Below are positions 18,417-25,290 of a DNA stretch of 64,000 bases, in pieces. The number at the start of each line of letters is the position of its first letter. The stretch's first letter is position 1. A model generated the notes under the pieces. The model searched no databases and was not told where the DNA came from. It was given only the letters and a program-made list of their open reading frames with translations. This DNA is from CAYMCQ01 sp964389025 (GTDB lineage Bacteria > Verrucomicrobiota > Verrucomicrobiia > Limisphaerales > CAYMCQ01): assembly GCA_964389025.1 (NCBI GenBank), contig CAYMCQ010000007.1:19590-83589 (forward strand), written 5' to 3'. The position numbers and the translations under genes were made by a program.

Positions 18417-18433
18417 TTGCCTCTTCCGGCAAA
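18417..18433 (+). promoter_or_regulatory. Operator-like palindrome, copy 1
   Basis: TTGCCTCTTCCGGCAAA is followed by a CC..CTTTG segment. The same layout lies upstream of both HTH genes of the element family (21936 and 19471 read on the minus strand). Here no HTH gene follows; site B lies 112 bases further. It may mark the place where a third control unit was lost. Confidence 0.45.
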
Positions 18434-18483
18434 TCTGTCCGTCTTTGCCACTGCTTTCCACCATCTATACTTCGAGTACCTTT

Positions 18484-18540
18484 CCAACAGGGAAAAATTT
18501 CATACGGCGTGCCTCTGAAGCTTTGAAAGAAGTGGTATAC
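18484..18540 (-). repeat. Att-like site B inside a recombinase-tail remnant
   Basis: 23 bases (18518-18540) are identical to 423-445, and the 30 bases to their left are clearly similar to the left arm of site A. The 12-base core 18529-18540 matches the one in the intact recombinase gene. Minus-strand translation gives VYHFFQSFRGTPYEIFP, close to the site A tail. It separates the 18-kb cargo block from the mini-block at 18541-19801. Confidence 0.65.
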
Positions 18541-18725
18541 TGCTTTGACAAGATGCTCATTTTTGTGTCCTAATGTTCTATCGTCGTCTAAGCCAGCCAG
18601 CAAAACTTGGTAGATATACCAAAATGTCAGTTTGAGTTTTAGTTTTCTACAGATTCCAAGCTGGTGAAGTCCTCTGGTTTCTACACCTCCTTATCCGCAC
18701 AATGCCATTGCACTATCCATGTCAT

Positions 18726-19088
18726 TTAATTCTTGGTGAGGTCTGGATTCCAACCTTCCTCCAATGATGTTTTACATTCTTTCGAACAGCAGACGGCCAT
18801 GAGATCAGCGCCACTTTTCTTCGCCTCTGAACTCTCCGGTATTACGAAGATGTGAACCCATCGACGATTTGCGAGCCACACAAAAACGAAATTTCCTTCT
18901 TCTGCTTTCAACTTACCGCCGGGGTCTTGAAAGAAACTTGGAAAAGCTTTGTTGCTAGATCGTATGTGGCTTTTACACCATGGACAAGTTTCGCCGGGCG
19001 GAAACGGGAGATCGTTTGGCGAGATCGGTTTCATCAGTTTGTCTGAGCTTCTTAACCAAGCACTGACATACTTTTGAATTTCAGGCAA
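18726..19088 (-). CDS. Small protein with two cysteine pairs
   Basis: 120 residues from a TTG start. CPWC near residue 35 and CCSKEC near residue 103 suggest one bound zinc. Unknown family. It follows the HTH gene (19140-19409) on the same strand by about 50 bases and lies inside the mini-block between sites B and C, so it is the only cargo-like gene there. Confidence 0.5.
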   Translation of the reverse strand: MPEIQKYVSAWLRSSDKLMKPISPNDLPFPPGETCPWCKSHIRSSNKAFPSFFQDPGGKLKAEEGNFVFVWLANRRWVHIFVIPESSEAKKSGADLMAVCCSKECKTSLEEGWNPDLTKN

Positions 19089-19139
19089 ATCCGATTTATA
19101 GGCTTCTTCTCAAATCACGTTCCTCGGTTCTATAGGCTT

Positions 19140-19409
19140 CTATGCCGGCGAATCGTCAGGCTTCTGCGCTTCGGTAACATCCTTGGTCACCGATTCGTAG
19201 AGCCCCACATACAGACGCTCCGGTGATATTCCATAGATGACCGAGAGCTTAAAGAGGTTCACCAAGCCGGGAGCCGCCAGGCCCTTCTCCCAATGAGAAA
19301 CCCTATCGGCGCTCACATGCCCGAGCATCTCTGCAACGTCAATTTGCCGAAGCCCTGCTTCTTTTCTCATTCGCTTCAACTCATTGGGGAACTGCTGATC
19401 GTTAGTCAT
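19140..19409 (-). CDS. XRE-family HTH regulator of the mini-block
   Basis: 89 residues from ATG 19409. The helix-turn-helix runs from about residue 8 to 60 (MRKEAGLRQIDVAEMLG, then RVSHWEKG), followed by a short acidic tail. It is similar in length and layout to the HTH protein at 22031. It is transcribed divergently from the 49-residue gene, with a palindrome at 19455-19471 between them, so autoregulation of both genes is likely. Confidence 0.8.
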   Translation of the reverse strand: MTNDQQFPNELKRMRKEAGLRQIDVAEMLGHVSADRVSHWEKGLAAPGLVNLFKLSVIYGISPERLYVGLYESVTKDVTEAQKPDDSPA

Positions 19410-19454
19410 GATATTCACGATACTGATCACGCACCCATTTCAAAGAGGGTTGGG

Positions 19455-19471
19455 TTTGCCCAAAGCGGCAA
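19455..19471 (-). promoter_or_regulatory. Operator-like palindrome, copy 2
   Basis: On the minus strand this reads TTGCCGCTTTGGGCAAA, followed by a CC...CTCTTTG segment, matching the copies at 18417 and 21936. It lies 46 bases upstream of the HTH start and 28 bases upstream of the divergent 49-residue gene. This is the expected place for an operator serving both. Confidence 0.55.
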
Positions 19472-19498
19472 GTGCTCGTAAGTAAGCTAGACTTCGTC

Positions 19499-19648
19499 AT
19501 GGCCATACTTTCCAAAAAGGCCAAAGACGAATTGCGTGCCATATATGAGGAAGAGTTCAATGAAGTCCTTACCGATGATGAAGCAGAAGAGATGGGAGTG
19601 CGATTACTCCGACTCTTCGATCTGCTTACACGAAAGGACCGCAAGTAG
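19499..19648 (+). CDS. 49-residue small protein, paralogue of the recombinase-linked one
   Basis: Translation from ATG 19499 contains KDELRAIYEEEFNEVLTDDE, then a leucine/arginine-rich end (VRLLRLFDLLTRK). It aligns along its length with the 58-residue protein at 21613-21789 (DEFKAIYKEEFGQTLSDDE, then VRLLRFFGILVRP), which sits next to the recombinase. Conservation at protein level between two copies argues that it is real. The function is unknown; a recombination directionality factor or recombinase partner is a guess from position. It converges on the recombinase 3' end. Confidence 0.7.
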   Translation: MAILSKKAKDELRAIYEEEFNEVLTDDEAEEMGVRLLRLFDLLTRKDRK

Positions 19649-19690
19649 CTTGAACCATTCTCTAATGGGATGCCCGATGATGTATCCGAT

Positions 19691-21538
19691 CTAGTTTTCA
19701 TGATGATCGTGGTTTTTACTGCTGTTCCAGTCATATAAAGTTTCCCAGTCAGAAAATTTAAGCCGCCCTGAAGCAACTTCATCTCGGAAGAAGTGGTATA
19801 CTTTTCTTACGACCTTTTGGTAGATGTGCTCCGTTCGTGCTTCGTGTCTTCCTCCCAGCAGTCTTGGACTTAAAGAGGCACTTGCCTCTTTTTGTCTTTG
19901 TAGGGAGCCAACATTTTCAGGTTCGATTGGTTCATTTTCTTGTTCCTCACCGGACAAGGACTTTTCCAAAATCAGGAACGGTTTTTTGGCTTCAATACAG
20001 AGGATTTTGTCTTTCAAAGTCAGGTTCGATCCAATCGCGAGAAGAATCTCCTTCTTGGTCTTTACATCACCTTTGGAGAATCTGTCCCTCGCTGTGCACG
20101 CGAATTCAAATGTCCGTTCGGAGAGTTTCACCCACTGCTCGACCCGGTGTCCGGCGTCACGAAGCAATTCCTCAAGGGCGGACTTTTCCTTAAGCAACTC
20201 CACCCGCTGTCGCCCGTATTCTTCATCCGACAGCAAACTTCCGTCCGCATTATCCGGCGAGGTCTTAAGCTTCACCAAATTGTCAATTCTCCGCACACAC
20301 TCCCGATAGGCGTTCTGTTGAGCTTGAATGATGTCGTTGTGTGACACGCTTTCTTTTTCATGCAACTCGTGGAGATATTTGAGTGCCCAATCCTTGAACC
20401 GTTCCGAAATCTGGATGCGCGAGAGATACCCTTCAATCTGCCGGTCCAGTTCTTTTCCACTCACCGATTTTTGGACGCAACTGGGATTCTTATTTCTCGT
20501 GCAATGGTAGTAGGTGTAGTGAAGAAAGATTGCCCCGGTCATCTTCTCGATGGGAGTCTTGCAATGTGGACAGGCGTCACGGTTCTGGTAGGCAAATTTG
20601 AACCGACACTCGCTGCAAATGAGTTGCCGCTTCTCCTCTGCCGTAACCATGGAAGCGCAGTCGCCGCAGCGAATAAGTCCCGTGAAGGCGAATTCAAGGT
20701 GCGTCTTCGGTCGGGGATTGCCGTTACGACCAAGCAACACCTGCACACGGTCATATTCGGCTTGAGTAATAAGCGGCTCGTGTTTTCCTTGATACCACTG
20801 GCCGCTTCCGCTCGGATACTCAAAAGAGCCGTAGTAAAAGGGCTTGGTGAAGACTTGATAGATGGCACTTCGGCATAGTGGCTTGCCTCCCATTTTGCGA
20901 GTCGGCCTTGTGCGAAAGCCCCACTCGTTATTCGCAATCTCCCGAATCCTTGGCGGAGTATAGAGACCGGTCAACATCAAGTCCCACATACGCCGGATCA
21001 AGGGGAAGCGTTCGGGGTCTTTGATGAGATTATTCTCGCCACTTAATTTGACGGTGTTGTTCAAATAGCCTGCCGGAGCGACACCGGGATACCAGCCCTT
21101 CTCAATTTTTGTTTTCAATCCCCGCTTCACGTTCTTGCTCAGGTCATCAACGTATTTTTGGGCCATGCCGAATTCGATATACATGAGGATGATGTTGTCA
21201 TCCTCGTGCGCGTAACTCTGGGCCGGCGTCATCACTTTGATTCCGTGCTGCTTAATCGCCCAGATGATGGAACCGCCATCCACCGGGTTGCGCGCCAAGC
21301 GGTCAAGCTTCCAGCAAATTATGCCGGCGGCTTCGCCCCGGTAAAGGCGTTGCATCATGTGATTGAACACCGGTCGTCCCGGTTCCTTGGCGGATTTCGA
21401 TTCCATCAAAATCTCTGCGACGGGCAGATTGAGTTTTGCGGCTAACTGCTCCAACTCGCGGGTTTGCGATTCAATGGAAAGAACCTGCCGGTCTTCGGCT
21501 TCGGATGATTTGCGGCAATAAATGAAATATCCAGACAT
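19691..21538 (-). CDS. Large serine recombinase (integrase)
   Basis: 615 residues. The N-terminal catalytic domain begins YCRKSS with the catalytic serine at about position 11. The recombinase domain (about 165-270) contains PFYYGSFEYP. A zinc ribbon (about 290-370) has CGDC, CSEC, CPHC and a final Cys pair. A long coiled coil (about 385-500) follows, and then a basic tail. The protein should act in the nucleus-free cytoplasm on DNA att sites. Near its end, residues about 578-583 (KVYHFF) are encoded by the core found at sites A and B. The last 32 residues lie beyond the core and differ in each copy, so integration there would swap the tail of the enzyme. The gene follows the 58-residue gene by 74 bases on the same strand. 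Confidence 0.9.
   Translation of the reverse strand: MSGYFIYCRKSSEAEDRQVLSIESQTRELEQLAAKLNLPVAEILMESKSAKEPGRPVFNHMMQRLYRGEAAGIICWKLDRLARNPVDGGSIIWAIKQHGIKVMTPAQSYAHEDDNIILMYIEFGMAQKYVDDLSKNVKRGLKTKIEKGWYPGVAPAGYLNNTVKLSGENNLIKDPERFPLIRRMWDLMLTGLYTPPRIREIANNEWGFRTRPTRKMGGKPLCRSAIYQVFTKPFYYGSFEYPSGSGQWYQGKHEPLITQAEYDRVQVLLGRNGNPRPKTHLEFAFTGLIRCGDCASMVTAEEKRQLICSECRFKFAYQNRDACPHCKTPIEKMTGAIFLHYTYYHCTRNKNPSCVQKSVSGKELDRQIEGYLSRIQISERFKDWALKYLHELHEKESVSHNDIIQAQQNAYRECVRRIDNLVKLKTSPDNADGSLLSDEEYGRQRVELLKEKSALEELLRDAGHRVEQWVKLSERTFEFACTARDRFSKGDVKTKKEILLAIGSNLTLKDKILCIEAKKPFLILEKSLSGEEQENEPIEPENVGSLQRQKEASASLSPRLLGGRHEARTEHIYQKVVRKVYHFFRDEVASGRLKFSDWETLYDWNSSKNHDHHEN
19790..19801 (-). repeat. Att-like core C within the recombinase gene
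   Basis: GAAGTGGTATAC here is identical to the cores at 434 and 18529 and in the same orientation. It contains the palindromic hexamer GTATAC, a likely crossover region. The left arm (19741-19789) differs from the A and B arms at DNA level but encodes a tail of similar kind, ending in an F-x-D-W segment. Confidence 0.6.
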
Positions 21539-21612
21539 GAAGATGTGTGATTAACGAAGTGGAAGCGCGGGATAACACCATCCTAACGTACCCAATGGTT
21601 GCGTCAACGGTG

Positions 21613-21789
21613 CTACTCTCGAATGGCAGGTTCGTCTGAACGTGGCCGAACAAGGATGCCAAAAAATCGGAGCAGCCGAACGGCGATCTCCTGGACTTCA
21701 TCGTCTGAAAGAGTCTGACCAAATTCCTCCTTGTAAATAGCCTTGAACTCATCAATGGCTTGGCGGCTCAACTGTTGTGGTGTTTTCAT
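21613..21789 (-). CDS. 58-residue small protein preceding the recombinase
   Basis: It starts at ATG 21789 and is homologous to the 49-residue protein at 19499-19648: both have a basic start, the AIYxEEF segment, an acidic DDE, and a leucine-rich amphipathic helix. It lies 74 bases upstream of the recombinase on the same strand and is divergent from the HTH gene. It was probably conserved because it works with the recombinase. Small size explains why it would be skipped by routine gene calling. Confidence 0.75.
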   Translation of the reverse strand: MKTPQQLSRQAIDEFKAIYKEEFGQTLSDDEVQEIAVRLLRFFGILVRPRSDEPAIRE

Positions 21790-21861
21790 AGCTCCACTCT
21801 ACGTGGATATCAGTATGAAAAAAGGATGGCAGTCTTGTCCAATCCGGCATGTTCACGCTCT

Positions 21862-21890
21862 TTGACAGAAAACAAATGGCGTGTTCTAAT
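21862..21890 (+). promoter_or_regulatory. Sigma-70-type promoter for the HTH/RuvC-like pair
   Basis: TTGACA (21862-21867), a 17-base spacer, then TCTAAT (21885-21890). It points at the HTH gene starting at 22031. This is the best promoter match I saw in the accessory part. Confidence 0.6.
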
Positions 21891-21897
21891 ACAACCT

Positions 21898-21925
21898 CCA
21901 CCAAGCTGAACAGCCTGGTGGTTTT
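21898..21925 (+). terminator. Leader hairpin with T-run upstream of the HTH gene
   Basis: CCACCAAGCT (21898-21907) pairs with AGCCTGGTGG (21912-21921) around a GAAC loop, with one A-C mismatch, and TTTT follows. It lies only about 8 bases after the promoter -10 element, so transcripts would meet it at once. It may be a transcription attenuator or a structured 5' leader. Confidence 0.5.
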
Positions 21926-21935
21926 GTGTAAAAAG

Positions 21936-21952
21936 TTGCCGCTTCCGGCAAA
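21936..21952 (+). promoter_or_regulatory. Operator-like palindrome, copy 3
   Basis: TTGCCGCTTCCGGCAAA, followed by CCCCCCTTTGGCAA. It lies 79 bases upstream of the HTH gene, downstream of its promoter. Copies with the same spacing of the CTTTG element lie at 18417 and 19455-19471. It is the probable binding site of the HTH proteins. Confidence 0.55.
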
Positions 21953-22030
21953 GGTTCCCCCCTTTGGCAATTTTCGTATTCCGATAGTGTGTAGAGCGAA
22001 CTCACTTCGAGCTTCTTCGCTTCAACCATC

Positions 22031-22357
22031 ATGTCTTCGACTCAACTTCCAAACTATCTCAGGGCAAATAGAAAGCGCCTCGCTCTCTCGCAAGACGAAG
22101 TGGCTTTTCTTTTGGGAACAAAAAGCGGAGCCAAGGTTTGCCGCTATGAGATGTTTGTTCGTGAACCGAGCTTGGAAACGGCTCTGGCTTTTGAAGTGAT
22201 TTTCAAGAGGTCGGTCAGCGAACTTTTCGGCGGACTTTATCAGAAGGCTGAACGTGAAGTTGCCGAGCGAGCCAAAATTCTTGCGCAGAGAAATGGCGGC
22301 AAAGCTAATCAGCGAACTCTCCGCAAGCGCGAAGTGCTGGCTAAACTTGAAACCTAA
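22031..22357 (+). CDS. XRE-family HTH regulator linked to the recombinase
   Basis: 108 residues. The helix-turn-helix spans about 8-62 (ANRKRLALSQDEVAFLLG), then a basic helical tail (AEREVAERAKILAQR). It is divergent from the 58-residue gene and the recombinase, and is followed at 6 bases by the RuvC-like gene. Promoter, hairpin and palindrome lie in its 240-base upstream region. It probably controls excision and integration, which is inference from position. Confidence 0.85.
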   Translation: MSSTQLPNYLRANRKRLALSQDEVAFLLGTKSGAKVCRYEMFVREPSLETALAFEVIFKRSVSELFGGLYQKAEREVAERAKILAQRNGGKANQRTLRKREVLAKLET

Positions 22358-22363
22358 TCATCC

Positions 22364-22894
22364 ATGAAGAAACCACTTCCGAAATATCCCCGCATCCTGG
22401 GCATAGCACCCTCAACTCGAGGGTTCGGCTTTGCTCTCGTTGAAGGACTGAACACGCTTGTCGATTGGGGCGTGAAGTCGGTTACGGGGGACAAAAATAC
22501 TGGCTGCATGGCACAAGTGGAAAAGATGATCGCTCATTACCAGCCCGACGTTTTGACTCTTGAAGATACTTCGCACAAATCCGTTCGTCGCTCGGCAAGA
22601 ATTCGGAACCTTTGCAAAAGAATAATTCGCATGGCAGAAGGCCGTGATGTCGCCGTGCTTTTGTTCTCGAAAGAACAAGTGAGACAGAAGTTTTTCACCG
22701 ATGGTCATGGGACAAAATATGCCGTCGCCGAAATCCTCGCCAAAAAATTTCCTGAAGAAATCGGTTTCCGGCTGCCGCCAAAGCGCCGTCCGTGGATGAG
22801 CGAAGACTATCGGATGGGCATCTTTGATGCGGTGGCATTGGCTTTGATGGTGCGCAAACAGCGTCATCACAAGAGTTCCACAGCCTGTGACTAA
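22364..22894 (+). CDS. RuvC-like RNase H-fold protein of the element
   Basis: 176 residues. The fold is shown by ILGIAPSTRGFGFAL at the N-terminus, VLTLED near residue 66, and GIFDAVALAL near residue 157. In Holliday-junction RuvC the first motif holds a catalytic Asp (GIDPG); here that position is Ala, while the Glu and the final Asp remain. The protein may have lost cleavage and kept junction binding, or may use another acidic residue. It is co-transcribed with the HTH gene. Chromosomal RuvC is expected elsewhere, so this is an element-borne relative. Confidence 0.65.
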   Translation: MKKPLPKYPRILGIAPSTRGFGFALVEGLNTLVDWGVKSVTGDKNTGCMAQVEKMIAHYQPDVLTLEDTSHKSVRRSARIRNLCKRIIRMAEGRDVAVLLFSKEQVRQKFFTDGHGTKYAVAEILAKKFPEEIGFRLPPKRRPWMSEDYRMGIFDAVALALMVRKQRHHKSSTACD

Positions 22895-23125
22895 CTTTTT
22901 CAGGATTCCACTTGACCCTCAACAAGTGCAAGAGTAGAAACGGCTTCAGCACTCTGGGATCAGCTATTTTTCCTCTGTGTTTTCTTTCGCGGCGCGGATA
23001 GCAGACAAGCTTTATGGTCTCGCATATTGTTCTGTCGAAGCGACTGCGGTTGTCAGCGACAACCGTTTCGGGGCTAATTTACCTATCCAGCTTTTGGATT
23101 GTCTCACCTCTGAGTTGAACTTTCT

Positions 23126-24688
23126 ATGAAAGTAATTATCGGACTGCTTTGTGGGCTCGGCATTGTGTTCTGTGCGCAGGCTCAGACGCCTGACAACTCC
23201 ACCTCGGCGGCTGTTGAATCGCCGCCCACAATTGTCGAACGCGGGGCAAACCATCGCGTGTGGGCGCGGGTGGTTTTGGAAACCAATCGCCTCGGAGAAA
23301 TCATCGCGCGGACAAATTCCTACACCGAGCTTGAAACCGGTATGCATTATCTTGAAATCGGCCAGTGGAAAGAAAGCAGCGCCGAAATTCAAATCACGGC
23401 GACGGGCGCAATCGGGGAGAACGCGCAACACAAGGTCACGTTCGATGGAAACATCAACTCAGCCGAAGCGGTCAGGCTTGTGACGCCGGATGGCAAGCAA
23501 TTGAAAAGTCACATTCTTGGTTTGGGTTATTTCGATACGGCAAGCGGTGAAAGCGTGTTCATTGCCGAACTGAAAGATTCGCAAGGGCAGCTTCTGCCGT
23601 CCAAGAACAAAATCATTTATCAGGACGCTTTCACGGATTTCAAGGCGGATGTGCTTTACACTTTCACGAAATCCGGGCTGGAGCAGGACATCATCATCAG
23701 GGAACAACCACCGTCACCGAGCGAGTGGGGACTTGATCCAACAACAACCCATCTTCAAGTGCTCACGGAATTTCTCGACCCGCCCGAGCCTGCGAAAGAA
23801 CAGGTGGTCGTTGACGGGCAAGCCGGTCTGACGGATGAGAAGCTTGATTTTGGCGTGACGAAAATCGGCAGAGGAAAAGCTTTTACTATTGGCGCTGAGG
23901 CCAATCAAAAGTCCGGTGTGCCGGTGGTGAAGCAGTGGACGGTTTTGAGCGGGAGACGATTTTTGGTTGAGAGCGTCCAATACAACCGGATCGAAAACTT
24001 GCTAAAGCTTTTGCCGGAGAAGCCGCAGGCATCGCTTCCTGACACAACGAAGTTCCAAAATGTTGCGAGCATCGAGAGGAAGCTGCCGGCCTTGCCGACG
24101 GGAAAATCAGACAAGCCCGTTGAAGTCGCCCAACTGGATATTTACGGGCAGCCCGGTTTCGTGCTGGACTATACGGCGCTCGCGAGCAGCACCAATTTCA
24201 CGTTCAAAGGCGACACGACGTATTATTGCAGCGGCGACGTTTATCTGGACGGAACGACGACGATTGAAGGAGGGACAGTGGTAAAATTCGGCCGCAGGTA
24301 TTCAAGTGGTGGTATGTGCGGTGGTGGTGATCCGGCTGGAACCATTTCTTTCAATGGCCCGATTGATTGCAAGACGAGTGCTTACAGACCGGCCATCTTC
24401 ACCGCGATGGACGACGACACGGTTGGCGAAACTATTTCCGGCAGCGCCGGGACGACACCCAGTGGCTATTTCTGTACCGATGGCTATTACGGCGGAAATT
24501 ACTCCGAGTTTCATGGCGGCGACGAAGACGTTTTGCGCGTGTCGGAAAACGGCACGGATCTCCGGCATCTGCGGGTTTCCTGGTTGATGAGCGCTTTCCG
24601 ATTTCCCGATTCGGGCGACATTTATGTCCGGGACATCCAGATGCTCAACTGTTATGTCGGGATGATAAATCGGGCAAGGCAAGTCTGA
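23126..24688 (+). CDS. Exported beta-rich protein, probably truncated at the C-terminus
   Basis: 520 residues with a signal peptide (IIGLLCGLGIVFCAQAQ). The first 300 residues are beta-strand rich. From about 340 the sequence takes on the look of a parallel beta-helix (YCSGDVYLDGTTTIEGGTVVKF), a layout seen in long verrucomicrobial surface proteins. It stops within that region (MINRARQV), which suggests loss of a much longer C-terminus by rearrangement. The following minus-strand gene begins only 28 bases later. Confidence 0.6.
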   Translation: MKVIIGLLCGLGIVFCAQAQTPDNSTSAAVESPPTIVERGANHRVWARVVLETNRLGEIIARTNSYTELETGMHYLEIGQWKESSAEIQITATGAIGENAQHKVTFDGNINSAEAVRLVTPDGKQLKSHILGLGYFDTASGESVFIAELKDSQGQLLPSKNKIIYQDAFTDFKADVLYTFTKSGLEQDIIIREQPPSPSEWGLDPTTTHLQVLTEFLDPPEPAKEQVVVDGQAGLTDEKLDFGVTKIGRGKAFTIGAEANQKSGVPVVKQWTVLSGRRFLVESVQYNRIENLLKLLPEKPQASLPDTTKFQNVASIERKLPALPTGKSDKPVEVAQLDIYGQPGFVLDYTALASSTNFTFKGDTTYYCSGDVYLDGTTTIEGGTVVKFGRRYSSGGMCGGGDPAGTISFNGPIDCKTSAYRPAIFTAMDDDTVGETISGSAGTTPSGYFCTDGYYGGNYSEFHGGDEDVLRVSENGTDLRHLRVSWLMSAFRFPDSGDIYVRDIQMLNCYVGMINRARQV

Positions 24689-24716
24689 AGCGCAATAGTG
24701 AAGTGCGACTGCATAG

Positions 24717-25208
24717 TTAAACACGACATTTGTTTTTCTGCCGCCACTGCCAGATCAGCAGCGCGTAACCGCCGATGAGCAGGTAAGCCAGGATAACTTT
24801 CATGATATTATCTGCCAATTGCGGCGAGATGTGGAGCGCGTCCGTGAGATTGCCGAGGCAATTACACGGACGATGCCAATCCATCCACCACAAACCGAGG
24901 CGATAGACCACGAAGTTTGTGGACAGCCACGCCACTAGGATCGTTGACAGCGTTGTTTTCTTGGTAAACAGGCACACAAACGCAACAGCCAGTTCTGCCA
25001 CTGCAACCGCCAGCATCAAATGGCGGAACTGAACTCCCAGCACGGGATCAACGACGGCCAGCAGCTTAGTGTTGCCGAACGCGCTCCACACCTTGGCGAT
25101 TCCGGTAATTGCCAGAATCACCCCGGCGCTGGAAACGAACCATTTGGCCAAGGCGTTTGCGTTGCCTCTTTCCAGCCTTGCCACATGTTCTGAAGTTGCT
25201 GCATTCAT
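24717..25208 (-). CDS. MauE/DoxX-like four-helix membrane protein
   Basis: 163 residues with four hydrophobic helices and a CNCLG motif after the third, as in the MauE branch of DoxX-like proteins that handle disulfides or quinone-linked electron transfer. A paralogue without the cysteines is at 33728. It stands alone on the minus strand between the truncated exported protein and the glycosyltransferase. Confidence 0.65.
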   Translation of the reverse strand: MNAATSEHVARLERGNANALAKWFVSSAGVILAITGIAKVWSAFGNTKLLAVVDPVLGVQFRHLMLAVAVAELAVAFVCLFTKKTTLSTILVAWLSTNFVVYRLGLWWMDWHRPCNCLGNLTDALHISPQLADNIMKVILAYLLIGGYALLIWQWRQKNKCRV

Positions 25209-25290
25209 TCACACTTACTCGTGGAGCTAATCTTTACCCACTGACTACGCGCGCGCAACTTAAATGGAAATCAGCTGTCAAAACTCGGCA

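Larger units (their letters stand above)
18326..18725. other. 400-base stretch holding site B
   Basis: No gene is supported. The stretch holds a TTGCC...GGCAA palindrome at 18417-18432 and the recombinase-tail repeat ending at 18540. A minus-strand frame (18403-18603) reads through site B and encodes KAVYHFFQSF, a remnant of a recombinase tail. Confidence 0.6.
423..22894. mobile_element. Composite serine-recombinase island
   Basis: Three same-orientation copies of GAAGTGGTATAC lie at 434, 18529 and 19790. They bracket an 18-kb cargo block and a 1.3-kb mini-block, followed by an intact large serine recombinase and its companions (58-residue protein, HTH regulator, RuvC-like protein). The layout resembles stacked cassettes such as composite SCC elements, but with the joint inside the recombinase gene's own 3' end. 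The outer right boundary is not seen: I found no fourth copy of the core to the right of 19801, so the stated end is simply the end of the last companion gene. Confidence 0.5.
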
